A stretch of 53,883 nucleotides of DNA from Amycolatopsis sp. CA-126428. GTDB lineage: Bacteria > Actinomycetota > Actinomycetes > Mycobacteriales > Pseudonocardiaceae. Both the position numbers and the translations under genes were made by a program. The DNA lies in contig NZ_PPHF01000166.1 in the NCBI RefSeq assembly GCF_002904335.1, forward strand, positions 1 to 53,883. The letters are read 5' to 3'. Position 1 is the stretch's first letter, and each line of letters begins with the position of its first letter. Positions 15,403 through 23,852 of this stretch are shown here, piece after piece. The notes under the pieces were generated by a model. It was not told where the DNA came from, searched no databases, and saw only the letters and a program-made list of their open reading frames with translations.

Positions 15403-16020
15403 TCAGCTCGTCGGGCGGGTCGAATACCCGCCGCGGCGCTGGCCCGGCTGGCGCTGGCCCGGCTCGAAGCCCTTGCCCAGGGACGTTGCCGTTGCCGTCT
15501 GGCCGTCCACCTTTGCCACCACCGTCACGTTCGTGTCGCCCGTCTTCACGTCGCCCGTCTTCTGGGTCGATGCGTCGAGCGTGTACGTCTGCTTGTAGCC
15601 GTCCTTGCTGGTCAGCGTCACCGAGGTGGCGCTCAGCTCGGTGACGTCGCCCGTCTGCAGGCGCTCGGTCGTGTAACCGCCGTTGCCGTTCGACACCACG
15701 AAGTCGCCGTGGAGGGCGTCGCGCACTGCTGCCATTCCGCCGCCGATACCGGCTCCCGGCATGCCTTGGCCGCGGAACTGACCGCCGCCTGGCCCGCCTG
15801 GTCCGCCCGGGCCGCCGAAGCCGCCGGGGCCCTGGGCCGTGTTGTCGGCGCTGCTGGTGCCCGCCCAGATCGCCGCGCCGCCGCCCGCCGCGATCACCAC
15901 GGCGATGCCCGCCGCGATCGCCGTCTTCTTGCCGGACCAGCCCTTCTTCGGCGCCGCCGGGGCCGGATCGCCCCAATTGGTGCCCTCGGGCTGGGTGTTC
16001 GGCATTGGCTCGGTCGTCAT
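15403..16020 (-). CDS. Membrane-anchored Gly-rich secreted protein of unknown function
   Basis: The 205-residue protein has a short cytosolic N-terminus (MTTEPMPNTQPEGTNWGDP), one membrane helix (TAIAAGIAVVIAAGGGAAIW, about 32-51), a Gly/Pro/Phe-rich segment (GGFGGPGGPGGPGGG) and a beta-rich outer domain (LQTGDVTELSATSVTLTSKD, TNVTVVAKVDGQTATA). The outer part resembles small DUF5666-like beta-barrels, but I am not sure. ATG 16020 is preceded by GGAGGG. It is divergent from a two-component system, and its promoter holds the same 11-bp-phased CACAGC repeats as that system, so it is probably a target and possibly an accessory sensor. Confidence 0.75.
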   Translation of the reverse strand: MTTEPMPNTQPEGTNWGDPAPAAPKKGWSGKKTAIAAGIAVVIAAGGGAAIWAGTSSADNTAQGPGGFGGPGGPGGPGGGQFRGQGMPGAGIGGGMAAVRDALHGDFVVSNGNGGYTTERLQTGDVTELSATSVTLTSKDGYKQTYTLDASTQKTGDVKTGDTNVTVVAKVDGQTATATSLGKGFEPGQRQPGQRRGGYSTRPTS

Positions 16021-16071
16021 CGTGTCCCTCCGGGGGTGCCCGCACTGGTCCCGCTCAGGTTCGCCGCCTGG

Positions 16072-16110
16072 GCTGTGTTTGAGCTGTGCGGCACGTCAGC
16101 GGGCGCTGTG
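16072..16110 (-). promoter_or_regulatory. CACAGC direct repeats upstream of the Gly-rich protein gene
   Basis: On the minus strand CACAGC occurs at 16072-16077, 16083-16088 and 16105-16110 (written GCTGTG on the plus strand). Spacings are 11 and 22 bp. Repeats of the same word and phase lie at 16153 and 18463 near the other genes of the cluster. They suit an OmpR-family regulator binding in tandem on one DNA face. Confidence 0.6.
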
Positions 16111-16152
16111 CCTCGAAAGCGGCTCGAAAGCGGCCTCAAAAGCGCGAACCTT

Positions 16153-16180
16153 CACAGCAAATGCACAGCCACCGCACAGC
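16153..16180 (+). promoter_or_regulatory. CACAGC direct repeats upstream of the OmpR-type regulator
   Basis: Three perfect CACAGC words start at 16153, 16164 and 16175, exactly 11 bp apart, ending 32 bases before the ATG of the response regulator. This suggests autoregulation. Confidence 0.65.
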
Positions 16181-16212
16181 GAACACCGACGCCGGGCCGG
16201 GAAGGTGGCACT

Positions 16213-16962
16213 ATGACCGCTATGAACGCCACGTCACCCGGCGCTGGCAAGGCCGACCTCCGCCGCGCCGACGGGAGCCCGGTGCGGGTCCTCGTCGTCG
16301 ACGACGAGGCGACGCTGGCCGAGCTCGTCTCGATGGCCCTGCGGATGGAGGGCTGGGAGGTGCGCAGCGCGGGCGACGGCACCGAAGCGGTCCGGATCGC
16401 GCGCGAATTCCGCCCCGACGCCGTCGTCCTCGACGTCATGCTCCCCGACTTCAGCGGCCTCGAAGTGCTGCGCCGGATGCGGTCCGAGGCGCCCCACCTG
16501 CCGGTGCTGTTCCTGACGGCGAAGGACGCGGTCGAGGACCGCATCGCCGGGCTCACCGCGGGCGGCGACGACTACGTCACCAAGCCGTTCAGCCTCGAGG
16601 AGGTCGCGCTGCGGCTGCGCGCGCTGCTGCGCCGGGCGGGCGGGGTGACCGGGGCGAGCGGGTCGACGCTCGTCGTCGGCGACCTCACCCTGGACGAAGA
16701 CAGCCGCGAGGTGCACCGCGGCGGCGACCTGGTGCCGCTCACCGCGACCGAGTTCGAGCTGCTGCGCTACCTCATGCGCAACCCCAAGCGGGTGCTGTCG
16801 AAGGCCCAGATCCTGGACCGCGTGTGGAGCTACGACTTCGGCGGCCAGGCCAACATCGTCGAGCTCTACATCTCCTACCTGCGCAAGAAGATCGACGCCG
16901 ACCGCGAGCCGATGATCCACACCATGCGGGGCGCCGGGTATGTCCTCAAGCCCGCAGGCTGA
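16213..16962 (+). CDS. OmpR/PhoB-type response regulator
   Basis: The 249-residue protein has a receiver domain with Asp74 (VVLDVMLPDFSG), VLFLTAKD and conserved lysine in YVTKPFS, and a winged-helix Trans_reg_C domain (LTATEFELLRYLMRNPKRVL, then VELYISYLRKKID and TMRGAGYVLK). It is the DNA-binding half of a two-component system with the next gene, which overlaps it by 23 bases. GAAGGTGG precedes the ATG. Phased CACAGC repeats in its own promoter and in those of the flanking Gly-rich protein and GT39 genes are its likely binding sites (inference). Confidence 0.95.
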   Translation: MTAMNATSPGAGKADLRRADGSPVRVLVVDDEATLAELVSMALRMEGWEVRSAGDGTEAVRIAREFRPDAVVLDVMLPDFSGLEVLRRMRSEAPHLPVLFLTAKDAVEDRIAGLTAGGDDYVTKPFSLEEVALRLRALLRRAGGVTGASGSTLVVGDLTLDEDSREVHRGGDLVPLTATEFELLRYLMRNPKRVLSKAQILDRVWSYDFGGQANIVELYISYLRKKIDADREPMIHTMRGAGYVLKPAG

Positions 16963-18442
16963 ACCGGAGCGCGTCCGCCGGCCGTGGTCGCTGCGGCGGC
17001 GGCTGATCGTCCAGCTCGCCGCGCTGCTCGCCCTGGTGTGCCTGGTCGTCGGCGTGGTCACCGAGTTCGCGCTGAGCGAGTTCCTCGTCGGCCAGCAGGA
17101 CAAGCGGCTGGCCGCGGCGAGCGACCGCGCCGCACACGCGCCGGACCGGTCGGCCTGGCCGTACGGCGAAGCGCCGCCACCGGACCCGTTGCGCGCGCTG
17201 GGGCAGGGTGACGGCACGCTCGCCGTCGTCCAGTCCGGCCCGGTCGCCCAGGCCGGCGTGCTCGACTCCAGCGTCGGCGTGCCGTCGAAGCGCAAGCCGC
17301 CGGTACGCGGCATCTCGAAGGAGCAGGTGCTGGCGCTCCTCGCCCTGCCGGCCGACGGGAAGCAGCGGAGCATCGACCTCGGCGGCAACCTCCACGAGTA
17401 CCGCGTCGTCTCGACGACGTCGCCCCGCGGCGAAAAGACCGTCATCGGCCTGCCGCTGAAGGACGTCAACGAGACGCTCTGGCAGCTCGGGTTCATCCTC
17501 GGCGGGGTCGCCCTCGCCGGGATCCTGGTGGCGGGCGCGGTCGGCGCGGCGACGATCCGGCGCACGATGCAACCGCTCGACCGGCTGGCCGCGACCGCGA
17601 CGCGCGTCTCCGAACTGCCGCTGGACCGCGGCGAAGTGGCGCTGTCCGAGCGCGTCCCGGAGGCCGACACCGACCCGAACACCGAGGTCGGCAAGGTCGG
17701 CTCGGCGCTGAACCGGATGCTGCAGCACGTCGCGAACGCGCTGACCGCGCGGCACGCGAGCGAGAACCGCGTCCGCCAGTTCGTCGCGGACGCGAGCCAC
17801 GAGCTGCGCACCCCGCTGGCGGCGATCCGCGGCTACGCCGAGCTGACCCGCCGCGGCGGCGAGCAGGTGCCCCCGGACGTCGCGTTCGCGATGAGCCGCG
17901 TCGAGTCCGAGTCGCGCCGGATGACGACGCTGGTGGAGGACCTGCTGCTGCTCGCCCGGCTGGATTCCGGCCGCCCGGTGGTGCACGAGTGGGTGGACCT
18001 GTGCCGCCTGGTGGCCGACGCCGTCGCGGACGCGCACGTCGCGGGCCCGGACCACAAGTGGCTGATGGACGTCCCCGGCGAACCGATCGGCGTCCGCGGC
18101 GACGCGGGCCAGCTGCACCAGGTGGTGATCAACGTCCTCGCCAACGCGCGCACGCACACCCCACCGGGCACGACGGTGACGACCACACTGTCCACATCGG
18201 ACGGAATCGTCCGGCTCCGGGTGGCCGACGACGGCCCGGGCATCTCCCCGGAAATCCTCCCGGACATCTTCGAGCGCTTCGCCCGCGGCGACAATTCACG
18301 GTCCCGCGCGGCGGGGAGCACCGGCCTCGGGCTGGCCATCGTGGCCGCGGTGGTGGCGGCGCACGGCGGGCGGGTCGGGGTGCAGAGCCGCCCGGGACGC
18401 ACGGAGTTCGAGATCACCTTCCGGGCGGCGGCGCCGCAGTGA
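16940..18442 (+). CDS. Two-component sensor histidine kinase (HAMP, HisKA, HATPase)
   Basis: The 500-residue protein has a first membrane helix at about 20-42, an extracytoplasmic sensor of about 135 residues without a known fold, a second helix near 175-200 (LGFILGGVALAGILVAGAVG) and a HAMP linker. The HisKA box FVADASHELRTPLAAIRGYA (His287) and an HATPase domain with N box VINVLANARTHTP, DDGPGIS and TGLGLAI follow. It phosphorylates the co-encoded OmpR-type regulator in response to an envelope signal. The start overlaps the regulator gene by 23 bases. Confidence 0.94.
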   Translation: MSSSPQAEPERVRRPWSLRRRLIVQLAALLALVCLVVGVVTEFALSEFLVGQQDKRLAAASDRAAHAPDRSAWPYGEAPPPDPLRALGQGDGTLAVVQSGPVAQAGVLDSSVGVPSKRKPPVRGISKEQVLALLALPADGKQRSIDLGGNLHEYRVVSTTSPRGEKTVIGLPLKDVNETLWQLGFILGGVALAGILVAGAVGAATIRRTMQPLDRLAATATRVSELPLDRGEVALSERVPEADTDPNTEVGKVGSALNRMLQHVANALTARHASENRVRQFVADASHELRTPLAAIRGYAELTRRGGEQVPPDVAFAMSRVESESRRMTTLVEDLLLLARLDSGRPVVHEWVDLCRLVADAVADAHVAGPDHKWLMDVPGEPIGVRGDAGQLHQVVINVLANARTHTPPGTTVTTTLSTSDGIVRLRVADDGPGISPEILPDIFERFARGDNSRSRAAGSTGLGLAIVAAVVAAHGGRVGVQSRPGRTEFEITFRAAAPQ

Positions 18443-18462
18443 GCACCCGTCCGGGGTTGATG

Positions 18463-18501
18463 CACAGCTGGTGCACAGCTTCGGCACAAGTTCACCACAT
18501 G
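18463..18501 (+). promoter_or_regulatory. CACAGC direct repeats upstream of the GT39 gene
   Basis: CACAGC words start at 18463 and 18474, followed in phase by CACAAG (18485) and CACATG (18496). All four are 11 bp apart, ending 23 bases before the ATG at 18524. Same word and period as at 16153. Confidence 0.6.
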
Positions 18502-18523
18502 CATCGCCGACACGGTGGACGCC

Positions 18524-20428
18524 ATGACGACCACGCTGTCGGCGCCCGAACACGCCCAGCCCCAGCCGCCCGCTAGCGTCCGGAAACCGCGGTGGGTCAA
18601 CCCTTCCGTGGCCGCGCTGCTGGCCGGTACCGCGCTGCTCTACCTGTGGGACCTGGCGAAGACCGGCTGGGCCAACGACTTCTACGCGATGGCCGCGCAG
18701 GCCGGCACGTGGAGCTGGAAGGCGCTGTTCTTCGGTTCGCTCGATCCGGGCAACGTCGTCACCGTCGACAAACCGCCGTTTTCGCTGTGGATCATGGGCC
18801 TGTCCGGCCGGCTCTTCGGTTTCTCCAGCTGGAGCCTGCTGGTGCCGAACGCGCTCGCCGGGGTCGCGTCCGTCGGCCTGCTCTACCTCGCCGTGCGCCG
18901 GCTCTCGGGGCCCGGTGCCGGGCTGCTGGCCGGGGCCGGGCTCGCGCTGACGCCGGTCGCCGCGCTCATGTTCCGCTACGACAACCCCGATGCCTTCCTC
19001 GTGCTGCTGCTGGTCGCCGGGGCCTACTGCGTGGTGCGGGCGCTGGAGCACGCGAGCACGAAGTGGCTGGTGCTCGCCGGGGTCGCGATCGGCTTCGGGT
19101 TCCTCGACAAGATGCTGCAGGCCTTCCTCGTACTGCCCGCGTTCGTGCTGGTGTACGCCGTCGCGGCGCCGACATCGCTCGGCCGCCGGATCGGCCAGCT
19201 GTTCGCCGCGGCGGGCGCGGTGCTCGTCTCCGCCGGCTGGTGGATCGCGGCCGTCGCGCTCTGGCCGGTCGCGGACCGGCCCTACATCAGCGGCTCGACC
19301 GACAACACGGTGCTGGAACTGGCTTTCGGCTACAACGGCCTCGGCCGGATCTTCGGCGAAGGGCGCGGCGGCCGGGCGGGCACGCCGCCCGCCGGGTTGG
19401 ACCTGCCCAGCGGCCTGGAGCTGCCCGCCGGCGCCCGGGGTGGTTTCGGCGGTGGCGGCTTCGGCGGCCAGGCCGGCCTGACCAGGTTGTTCTCCGGCGA
19501 GTTCGGCGGCGAAGCGTCGTGGCTGCTGCCCGCCGCCGTCATCGGGCTGGTCGCCGGCCTGTGGTTCACCCGCCGCGCGCCGCGCACCGACCGCACGCGG
19601 GCGGCGCTGCTGCTGTGGGGTGGCTGGCTGGTGGTCACCGCGCTGGTGTTCAGCACGATGAGCGGCATCATCCACCCGTACTACACGGTCGCCCTGGCCC
19701 CCGGGATCGTCGCCACGTTGGCGATTTCCGCGCGCGAGCTCTGGCGCGGCCGGGCGAACTTCGCGGCTCGCGCGGTGCTCGCCGTCATGCTCGCGGTGAC
19801 GGCGGTCTGGGCCTTCCTCCTCCTCGCGCGGACGCCGGACTGGCAGCCGTGGGTCCGCTACGCGCTCCTCGTCTCCGGCGCCGCCGCCATCGGGGGCCTG
19901 CTCTTCGGCGCCGACCGCTTCCGGCGGCTCGGCCCGGTCGTGGCCGTGCTCGGCCTGTGCGGCGCGCTGCTCGGGACGGCGTCCTTCACGCTGGCGACGG
20001 CCGCGACCGCGCACTCCGGCGGGACGCCGTCGTCCGGGCCGTCCGTCGCGAGTGGACGCGGCTTCGGCCAGCGCGGCTTCGGGGCGGGGGAGACCGACAC
20101 CGCGGTGATCGACCTGCTGAAGGGCACGACGACGAAGTGGGCCGCGGCGCAGAGCGGGGCGATGCAGTCGGCGGGCCTGGCCCTGGCGAGCGGACGGCCG
20201 GTGCTCGCGATCGGCGGCTTCAGCGGCAGCGACCCGGCGCCGACGCTGCAGCAGTTCCGGCAGTACGTCGCCGACGGCGACATCCACTACTACGTCGCCG
20301 GTGGTCGCGGGGGCTTCGGCGGCGGCCGCGGGACCGCCGGGGAGATCCAGGCGTGGGTCGAGCAGAACTTCGCGCCACTCTCGGTGGGCGGCACGACCGT
20401 TTACGACCTGACTAAATCTGTCAGTTGA
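18524..20428 (+). CDS. GT39-like polyprenol-phosphate-sugar glycosyltransferase, polytopic
   Basis: The 634-residue protein has about ten membrane helices and the ArnT/PMT-like signature early in the chain (GWANDFYAMAAQAG, acidic residue in the first outer loop; DKPPFSLWIMGLSGRLFG; YDNPDAFLVLLLVAGAY). A Gly-rich loop interrupts the middle (RGGFGGGGFGGQAG). A soluble C-terminal domain (TTTKWAAAQSGAMQSAGLAL, IHYYVAGGRGGFGGGRG) ends with DLTKSV. The family transfers mannose or arabinose from a polyprenyl-phosphate donor to wall glycans or proteins outside the membrane. I chose ATG 18524 because GGTGGA lies just upstream; GTG 18515 is an alternative. It follows a two-component system and shares its repeat motif. 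Confidence 0.88.
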   Translation: MTTTLSAPEHAQPQPPASVRKPRWVNPSVAALLAGTALLYLWDLAKTGWANDFYAMAAQAGTWSWKALFFGSLDPGNVVTVDKPPFSLWIMGLSGRLFGFSSWSLLVPNALAGVASVGLLYLAVRRLSGPGAGLLAGAGLALTPVAALMFRYDNPDAFLVLLLVAGAYCVVRALEHASTKWLVLAGVAIGFGFLDKMLQAFLVLPAFVLVYAVAAPTSLGRRIGQLFAAAGAVLVSAGWWIAAVALWPVADRPYISGSTDNTVLELAFGYNGLGRIFGEGRGGRAGTPPAGLDLPSGLELPAGARGGFGGGGFGGQAGLTRLFSGEFGGEASWLLPAAVIGLVAGLWFTRRAPRTDRTRAALLLWGGWLVVTALVFSTMSGIIHPYYTVALAPGIVATLAISARELWRGRANFAARAVLAVMLAVTAVWAFLLLARTPDWQPWVRYALLVSGAAAIGGLLFGADRFRRLGPVVAVLGLCGALLGTASFTLATAATAHSGGTPSSGPSVASGRGFGQRGFGAGETDTAVIDLLKGTTTKWAAAQSGAMQSAGLALASGRPVLAIGGFSGSDPAPTLQQFRQYVADGDIHYYVAGGRGGFGGGRGTAGEIQAWVEQNFAPLSVGGTTVYDLTKSVS

Positions 20429-20430
20429 TC

Positions 20431-20459
20431 GAAATTCCGCGGCCGGGTGGAATTGTTTC
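20431..20459 (+). terminator. Hairpin after the GT39 gene
   Basis: AATTCC and GGAATT pair across a GC loop three bases after the TGA, followed by GTTTC. The stem is short (6 bp, extendable by flanking A-T pairs), so confidence is moderate. Confidence 0.4.
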
Positions 20460-20795
20460 CAGCGTGTTAACAGTCCGGGAATCATTGGGCGTATCCCGGA
20501 CCGGTGCGGTATCGGCCGATGCGGACAGGTGTTCGATTTCCGGGATGGCGGCCGGCTGATTCCGAACGACCGTTCGGATCCGCCGGCTCGCTCTCGGTGA
20601 TGATCTCGGCACTCCGTGCCGTCGCGGTAACGACTAGGGGTGATCGGTCGTGCAGTTGCACGCCATCCCCGCACGCGCACGCGCACGAATTGACCGGGCG
20701 GCCGACAGAAACACCTCAAAAGTTGATCTTGAAACTCGCGAATCCGTGCTGGTTAGCCCAGCTGGCGGTCACTCGTTCGGCTGTACTGGCGGACG
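20460..20795. other. Non-coding stretch before the NitT/TauT transporter
   Basis: I see no gene. A CGCACGCGCACGCGCACG alternating run lies near 20670-20688. The promoter and leader of the transporter follow (20796-21081). No known riboswitch consensus was recognised. Confidence 0.4.
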
Positions 20796-20825
20796 TTGTG
20801 GGGATCTTGTGTCACTCGCTAGGCT
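20796..20825 (+). promoter_or_regulatory. Candidate sigma-70-type promoter of the NitT/TauT operon
   Basis: TTGTGG (20796-20801) and TAGGCT (20820-20825) are separated by 18 bases and fit the actinobacterial TTGNNN/TANNNT pattern. Transcription would start near 20832, giving a leader of about 250 nt before the substrate-binding protein. Confidence 0.45.
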
Positions 20826-20953
20826 CTCCGCCGGGAGAGGGACAGGGGTGGCTGATCCGGTGCGCCGAGTGCCGGGAATTCACTGAGCGTAGGTTCTTCC
20901 TGTCCGCGTTCTCTCGCGATGACCCGATCAGGTGCGGCCGGAAGTGAGCAGCG

Positions 20954-21013
20954 ATGACCGTGCGCGGTAGCGCAGCTCGACGAGATCCCCCTTCCCGTCG
21001 TCACCACCTGTAG
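20954..21013 (+). CDS. Candidate 19-residue leader peptide
   Basis: A short frame starts at ATG 20954 with GGAAG 9 bases upstream. It encodes MTVRGSAARRDPPSRRHHL and stops with TAG 68 bases before the GTG of the substrate-binding protein. Actinomycete sulfur and ABC-transport operons often carry short upstream peptides with an RRH-type run, and the arginine/histidine-rich end fits. After the stop, two C-rich runs (CCCCC near 21024 and 21058) could mask the downstream ribosome site. It has no cysteine run, unlike known Cys attenuators. A second mini-frame (GTG 20848-TGA 20886, 12 codons, preceded by GGGAGAGGG) lies upstream. Both are speculative. Confidence 0.35.
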   Translation: MTVRGSAARRDPPSRRHHL

Positions 21014-21081
21014 CCCCGAGCAGCGCAATTCCCCCTTTGGTACGGCACCACTCCACTTCCCCCGCATCCTGGAGTCTCGTT

Positions 21082-22095
21082 GTGATTTCCCGTCCTCGCC
21101 CCCGTCTGCTGACGGTGCTCCTGACTTTGCTGACCCTCGCCGGGGTCACCGCGCTTTCGGGGTGCAGCGACAGCTCCGCCTCCGGCAGCGGCAACAAGGT
21201 CACCATCGGGTTCAGCGCCTGGCCGGGCTGGTTCCCCTGGCAGGTGGCGCAGGAGCAGGGCCTGTTCGCCAAGAACGGTGTCAACGTCGACCTCAAGTAC
21301 TTCGACAACTACACCGACAGCATCAACGCGCTCTCCAGCGGCGCCATCGACGCCAACAGCCAGACCCTCAACGACACCCTGTCGTCGGTCTCCGGCGGCG
21401 CCAAGCTGTCGATCGTGCTGGTGAACGACAACTCCACCGGCAACGACAAGGTCATCGCCCGGGACGGGATCACCAGCATCGCCGACCTCAAGGGCAAGAA
21501 GGTCGCCGTCGAGCAGGGCGCGGTCGACCACTACCTGCTGCTGCTCGCACTGCAGTCGGCGAACCTGACCGAAAAGGACATCCAGCTCGTCAACCTCCCG
21601 ACCGACGCCGCCGCGGCCGCGTTCAAGAGCGGCCAGGTCGACGCGGTCGCGGCGTTCGCGCCGTTCACCTCGACGGCGCTGGAGCGCGCCGGCAGCCGCG
21701 CGATCTCGACGTCGGCCGAATTCCCCGGCGCCATCCCGGACCACCTCGTGACGTCGCAGAAGCTGGTCAAGGACCACCCGAAGGACGTCCAGGCGCTGGT
21801 CAACACCTGGTTCGAGACGCTGACCTGGATCAAGAACAACAAGGACGCGGCCGTGAAGATCATGGCCAAGCGCGGTGGCGTGTCCGATGCGGACTACAAG
21901 TCCTACGACGCCGGCACCACGATCTTCACGCGGCAGCAGAACATCGACGCGTTCACCCCGGGTGTCACCGCGCAGCACCTCGACTTCCAGGCGAACAAGA
22001 TCGTCGACTTCATCGTCGGCACCGGTCTCGCCCAGCAGCGGCCCTCGCTCGACGGCCTGTTCGACGACCAGTTCGTGAAGGCCGCCCCCCAGTGA
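21082..22095 (+). CDS. NitT/TauT-type ABC transporter substrate-binding lipoprotein
   Basis: The 337-residue protein has a lipoprotein signal (LLTVLLTLLTLAGVTALSGC) and an NMT1/SsuA-like periplasmic-binding fold: GFSAWPGWFPWQVAQEQGLF, TDSINALSSGAIDAN, DLKGKKVAVEQGAVDH and AAFKSGQVDAVAAFAPF. Members bind sulfonates, nitrate, thiamine precursors and related small compounds; I cannot name the ligand. GTG 21082 is chosen because TGGAG lies 7 bases upstream and the signal peptide then begins correctly with RPRPR. The permease start overlaps its stop (GTGA), and the ATPase follows, completing an importer. Confidence 0.9.
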   Translation: MISRPRPRLLTVLLTLLTLAGVTALSGCSDSSASGSGNKVTIGFSAWPGWFPWQVAQEQGLFAKNGVNVDLKYFDNYTDSINALSSGAIDANSQTLNDTLSSVSGGAKLSIVLVNDNSTGNDKVIARDGITSIADLKGKKVAVEQGAVDHYLLLLALQSANLTEKDIQLVNLPTDAAAAAFKSGQVDAVAAFAPFTSTALERAGSRAISTSAEFPGAIPDHLVTSQKLVKDHPKDVQALVNTWFETLTWIKNNKDAAVKIMAKRGGVSDADYKSYDAGTTIFTRQQNIDAFTPGVTAQHLDFQANKIVDFIVGTGLAQQRPSLDGLFDDQFVKAAPQ

Positions 22096-23042
22096 GCGGT
22101 CCGACCCAGCGCACCACCCCGGCGAGCACGGCCGAGGCGCGGGCCGCCGAGGCGCAGGAGGCGGAGCAGCGGCTCGCCGAGCAGCAGGAGGCCGGCCGGG
22201 CGGGCGGCGGACGGCCGGACTGGCCGCCGCTGCCCCGCCGGGCCGGGCTGAAGCCGTCCGCTTCGCCGCTTTTCTCCTTGCGCACGCCCATTTCCGCGGC
22301 GTCCCGCTGGACGCTCGCGGTGCTGTCGTTCGCCGTCCCGTTCCTGGCGTGGGTCGTGCTGAGCATCAGCGGGGCCGTCGACGCGACGTTCCTGCCGTCC
22401 CCGGCCGCGGTGCTCGAGGCGGGGGTGGACATGGCGGGCACCGGTGAACTCTTCGACGACCTCTGGACGACCACCCAGCGGGTGCTCGAAGGCTTCGGCC
22501 TCGCCGTGCTCGTCTCCGTGCCGCTCGGTATCCTGATGGGCTCCTTCACCGCGGGGCAGGCGTTCTTCGAGCCGCTGATCGGGCTGCTGCGCTACCTGCC
22601 GGCGAGCGCGTTCATCCCGCTGCTGATCATCTGGCTCGGCCTCGGCGAGCCGTCGAAGATCGCCATCCTCTTCATCGGCACGGTCTTCTTCAACACGCTG
22701 ATGACCGCCGACGTCGTCCGCGGCGTGCCGGACTCGCTCATCGACGTCTCCTACACGCTCGGCGCGCGCCGCGGCGAGGTGCTGCGCAAGATCGTCGTGC
22801 CGCATTCGCTGCCCGGCATGATCGACGCGATCCGGGTCAACGCCGCCGCGGCGTGGAACTTCGTGGTCGTCGCCGAGCTGATCAACTCCTCGGCCGGCCT
22901 CGGCTACCGGATCGTCCGCGCGCAGCGGTTCCTGCAGACCGACAAGATCTTCGCGGTGCTCGTGGTCATCGGGATCGCCGGGCTCGCCATCGACGTCCTG
23001 CTGCGCCTGCTGCGCACGCGGGTCGGGAAGTGGGCGGCATGA
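22092..23042 (+). CDS. NitT/TauT-type ABC transporter permease
   Basis: The 316-residue protein starts with GTG overlapping the stop of the binding-protein gene. About 65 cytosolic residues (a charged Glu/Ala/Gln-rich stretch, EAQEAEQRLAEQQEAG) come first, unusual for the family. A six-helix SsuC/TauC-like permease follows (FLPSPAAVLEAGVDMA, LLRYLPASAFIPLLIIWLGL), with the EAA loop DVSYTLGARRGEVLRKIVVP that contacts the ATPase. It forms the membrane channel of the importer. Confidence 0.92.
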   Translation: MSGPTQRTTPASTAEARAAEAQEAEQRLAEQQEAGRAGGGRPDWPPLPRRAGLKPSASPLFSLRTPISAASRWTLAVLSFAVPFLAWVVLSISGAVDATFLPSPAAVLEAGVDMAGTGELFDDLWTTTQRVLEGFGLAVLVSVPLGILMGSFTAGQAFFEPLIGLLRYLPASAFIPLLIIWLGLGEPSKIAILFIGTVFFNTLMTADVVRGVPDSLIDVSYTLGARRGEVLRKIVVPHSLPGMIDAIRVNAAAAWNFVVVAELINSSAGLGYRIVRAQRFLQTDKIFAVLVVIGIAGLAIDVLLRLLRTRVGKWAA

Positions 23043-23827
23043 CGCTGGAACTGCGGAACGTCGCCAAGGACTACACCGTCCGCGGCCGGGTCACGCGCGC
23101 GCTCGACGGCGTCGACCTCGAAGTGCTGCGCGGCGAGTTCGTCTGCGTCGTCGGTGCGAGCGGCTCGGGCAAGTCGACGCTGCTGTCGCTGGTGGCCGGG
23201 CTCAGCCGGCCGACCGAGGGCGAGATCGTGCTCGACGGCGTCCCGGTGACCGGGCCCGGGCCGGACCGGGGGCTCGTCTTCCAGGCCGGCGCGCTCTACC
23301 CGTGGCGCAGCGTCGAGAAGAACGTCGCGTTCGGACTCGAGCTGCTCGCCCTGGATCCGGTCGAGCGGGCCAAGCGCATCGACTGGTACCTGGCCGAGAC
23401 CGGGCTCGAAGCCGTGCGGAAGTCGCTGCCGAAGCAGCTTTCCGGTGGCCAGAAGCAGCGGGTCGCGATCGCCCGGGCCCTGGCGTGCGAGCCGGAAGTT
23501 CTGCTGCTGGACGAACCCTTCGGCGCGCTGGACGTCCAGACCAAAGAGGACATGCAGGTGCTGATCCGCCAGGTGTGGGCCGACACCGGCACCACGGTGC
23601 TGATGGTCACCCACGACGTCGAGGAAGCGGTCTTCCTGGGCGGCCGGGTGGTGGTGCTCGCCTCCGACCCAGGCCGGATCGCCGCCGACGTCGAGGTGGC
23701 GCTGCCCGCCGAGCGCGACTTGGCGGTGAAGCGCGAACCGGGGTTCCTCGCGCTGCGCGCCCGGATCGAGGATCTGGTCCGGGAGCAGCACCGGGGCCAC
23801 GTGAGCCGGGTGGCCGCGGTCGAGTGA
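23039..23827 (+). CDS. NitT/TauT-type ABC transporter ATP-binding protein
   Basis: The 262-residue ATPase has Walker A GASGSGKST (about 38-46), Q loop VFQAGALYPW, signature LSGGQKQR, Walker B VLLLDEPFGALD and switch His in MVTHDVEEA. The family energises import of sulfonate- or nitrate-type solutes. Its ATG overlaps the permease stop (ATGA). The conservon sensor gene begins 25 bases after its stop without an evident terminator, so read-through into that operon is likely. Confidence 0.94.
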   Translation: MTLELRNVAKDYTVRGRVTRALDGVDLEVLRGEFVCVVGASGSGKSTLLSLVAGLSRPTEGEIVLDGVPVTGPGPDRGLVFQAGALYPWRSVEKNVAFGLELLALDPVERAKRIDWYLAETGLEAVRKSLPKQLSGGQKQRVAIARALACEPEVLLLDEPFGALDVQTKEDMQVLIRQVWADTGTTVLMVTHDVEEAVFLGGRVVVLASDPGRIAADVEVALPAERDLAVKREPGFLALRARIEDLVREQHRGHVSRVAAVE

Positions 23828-23852
23828 GAACGGAAGACGGGAAGGTGGCGGG

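Noticed and set aside
20460..21081. Known riboswitch (TPP, SAM, cobalamin) before the NitT/TauT transporter
   Set aside because: No consensus core of these classes could be matched by eye.
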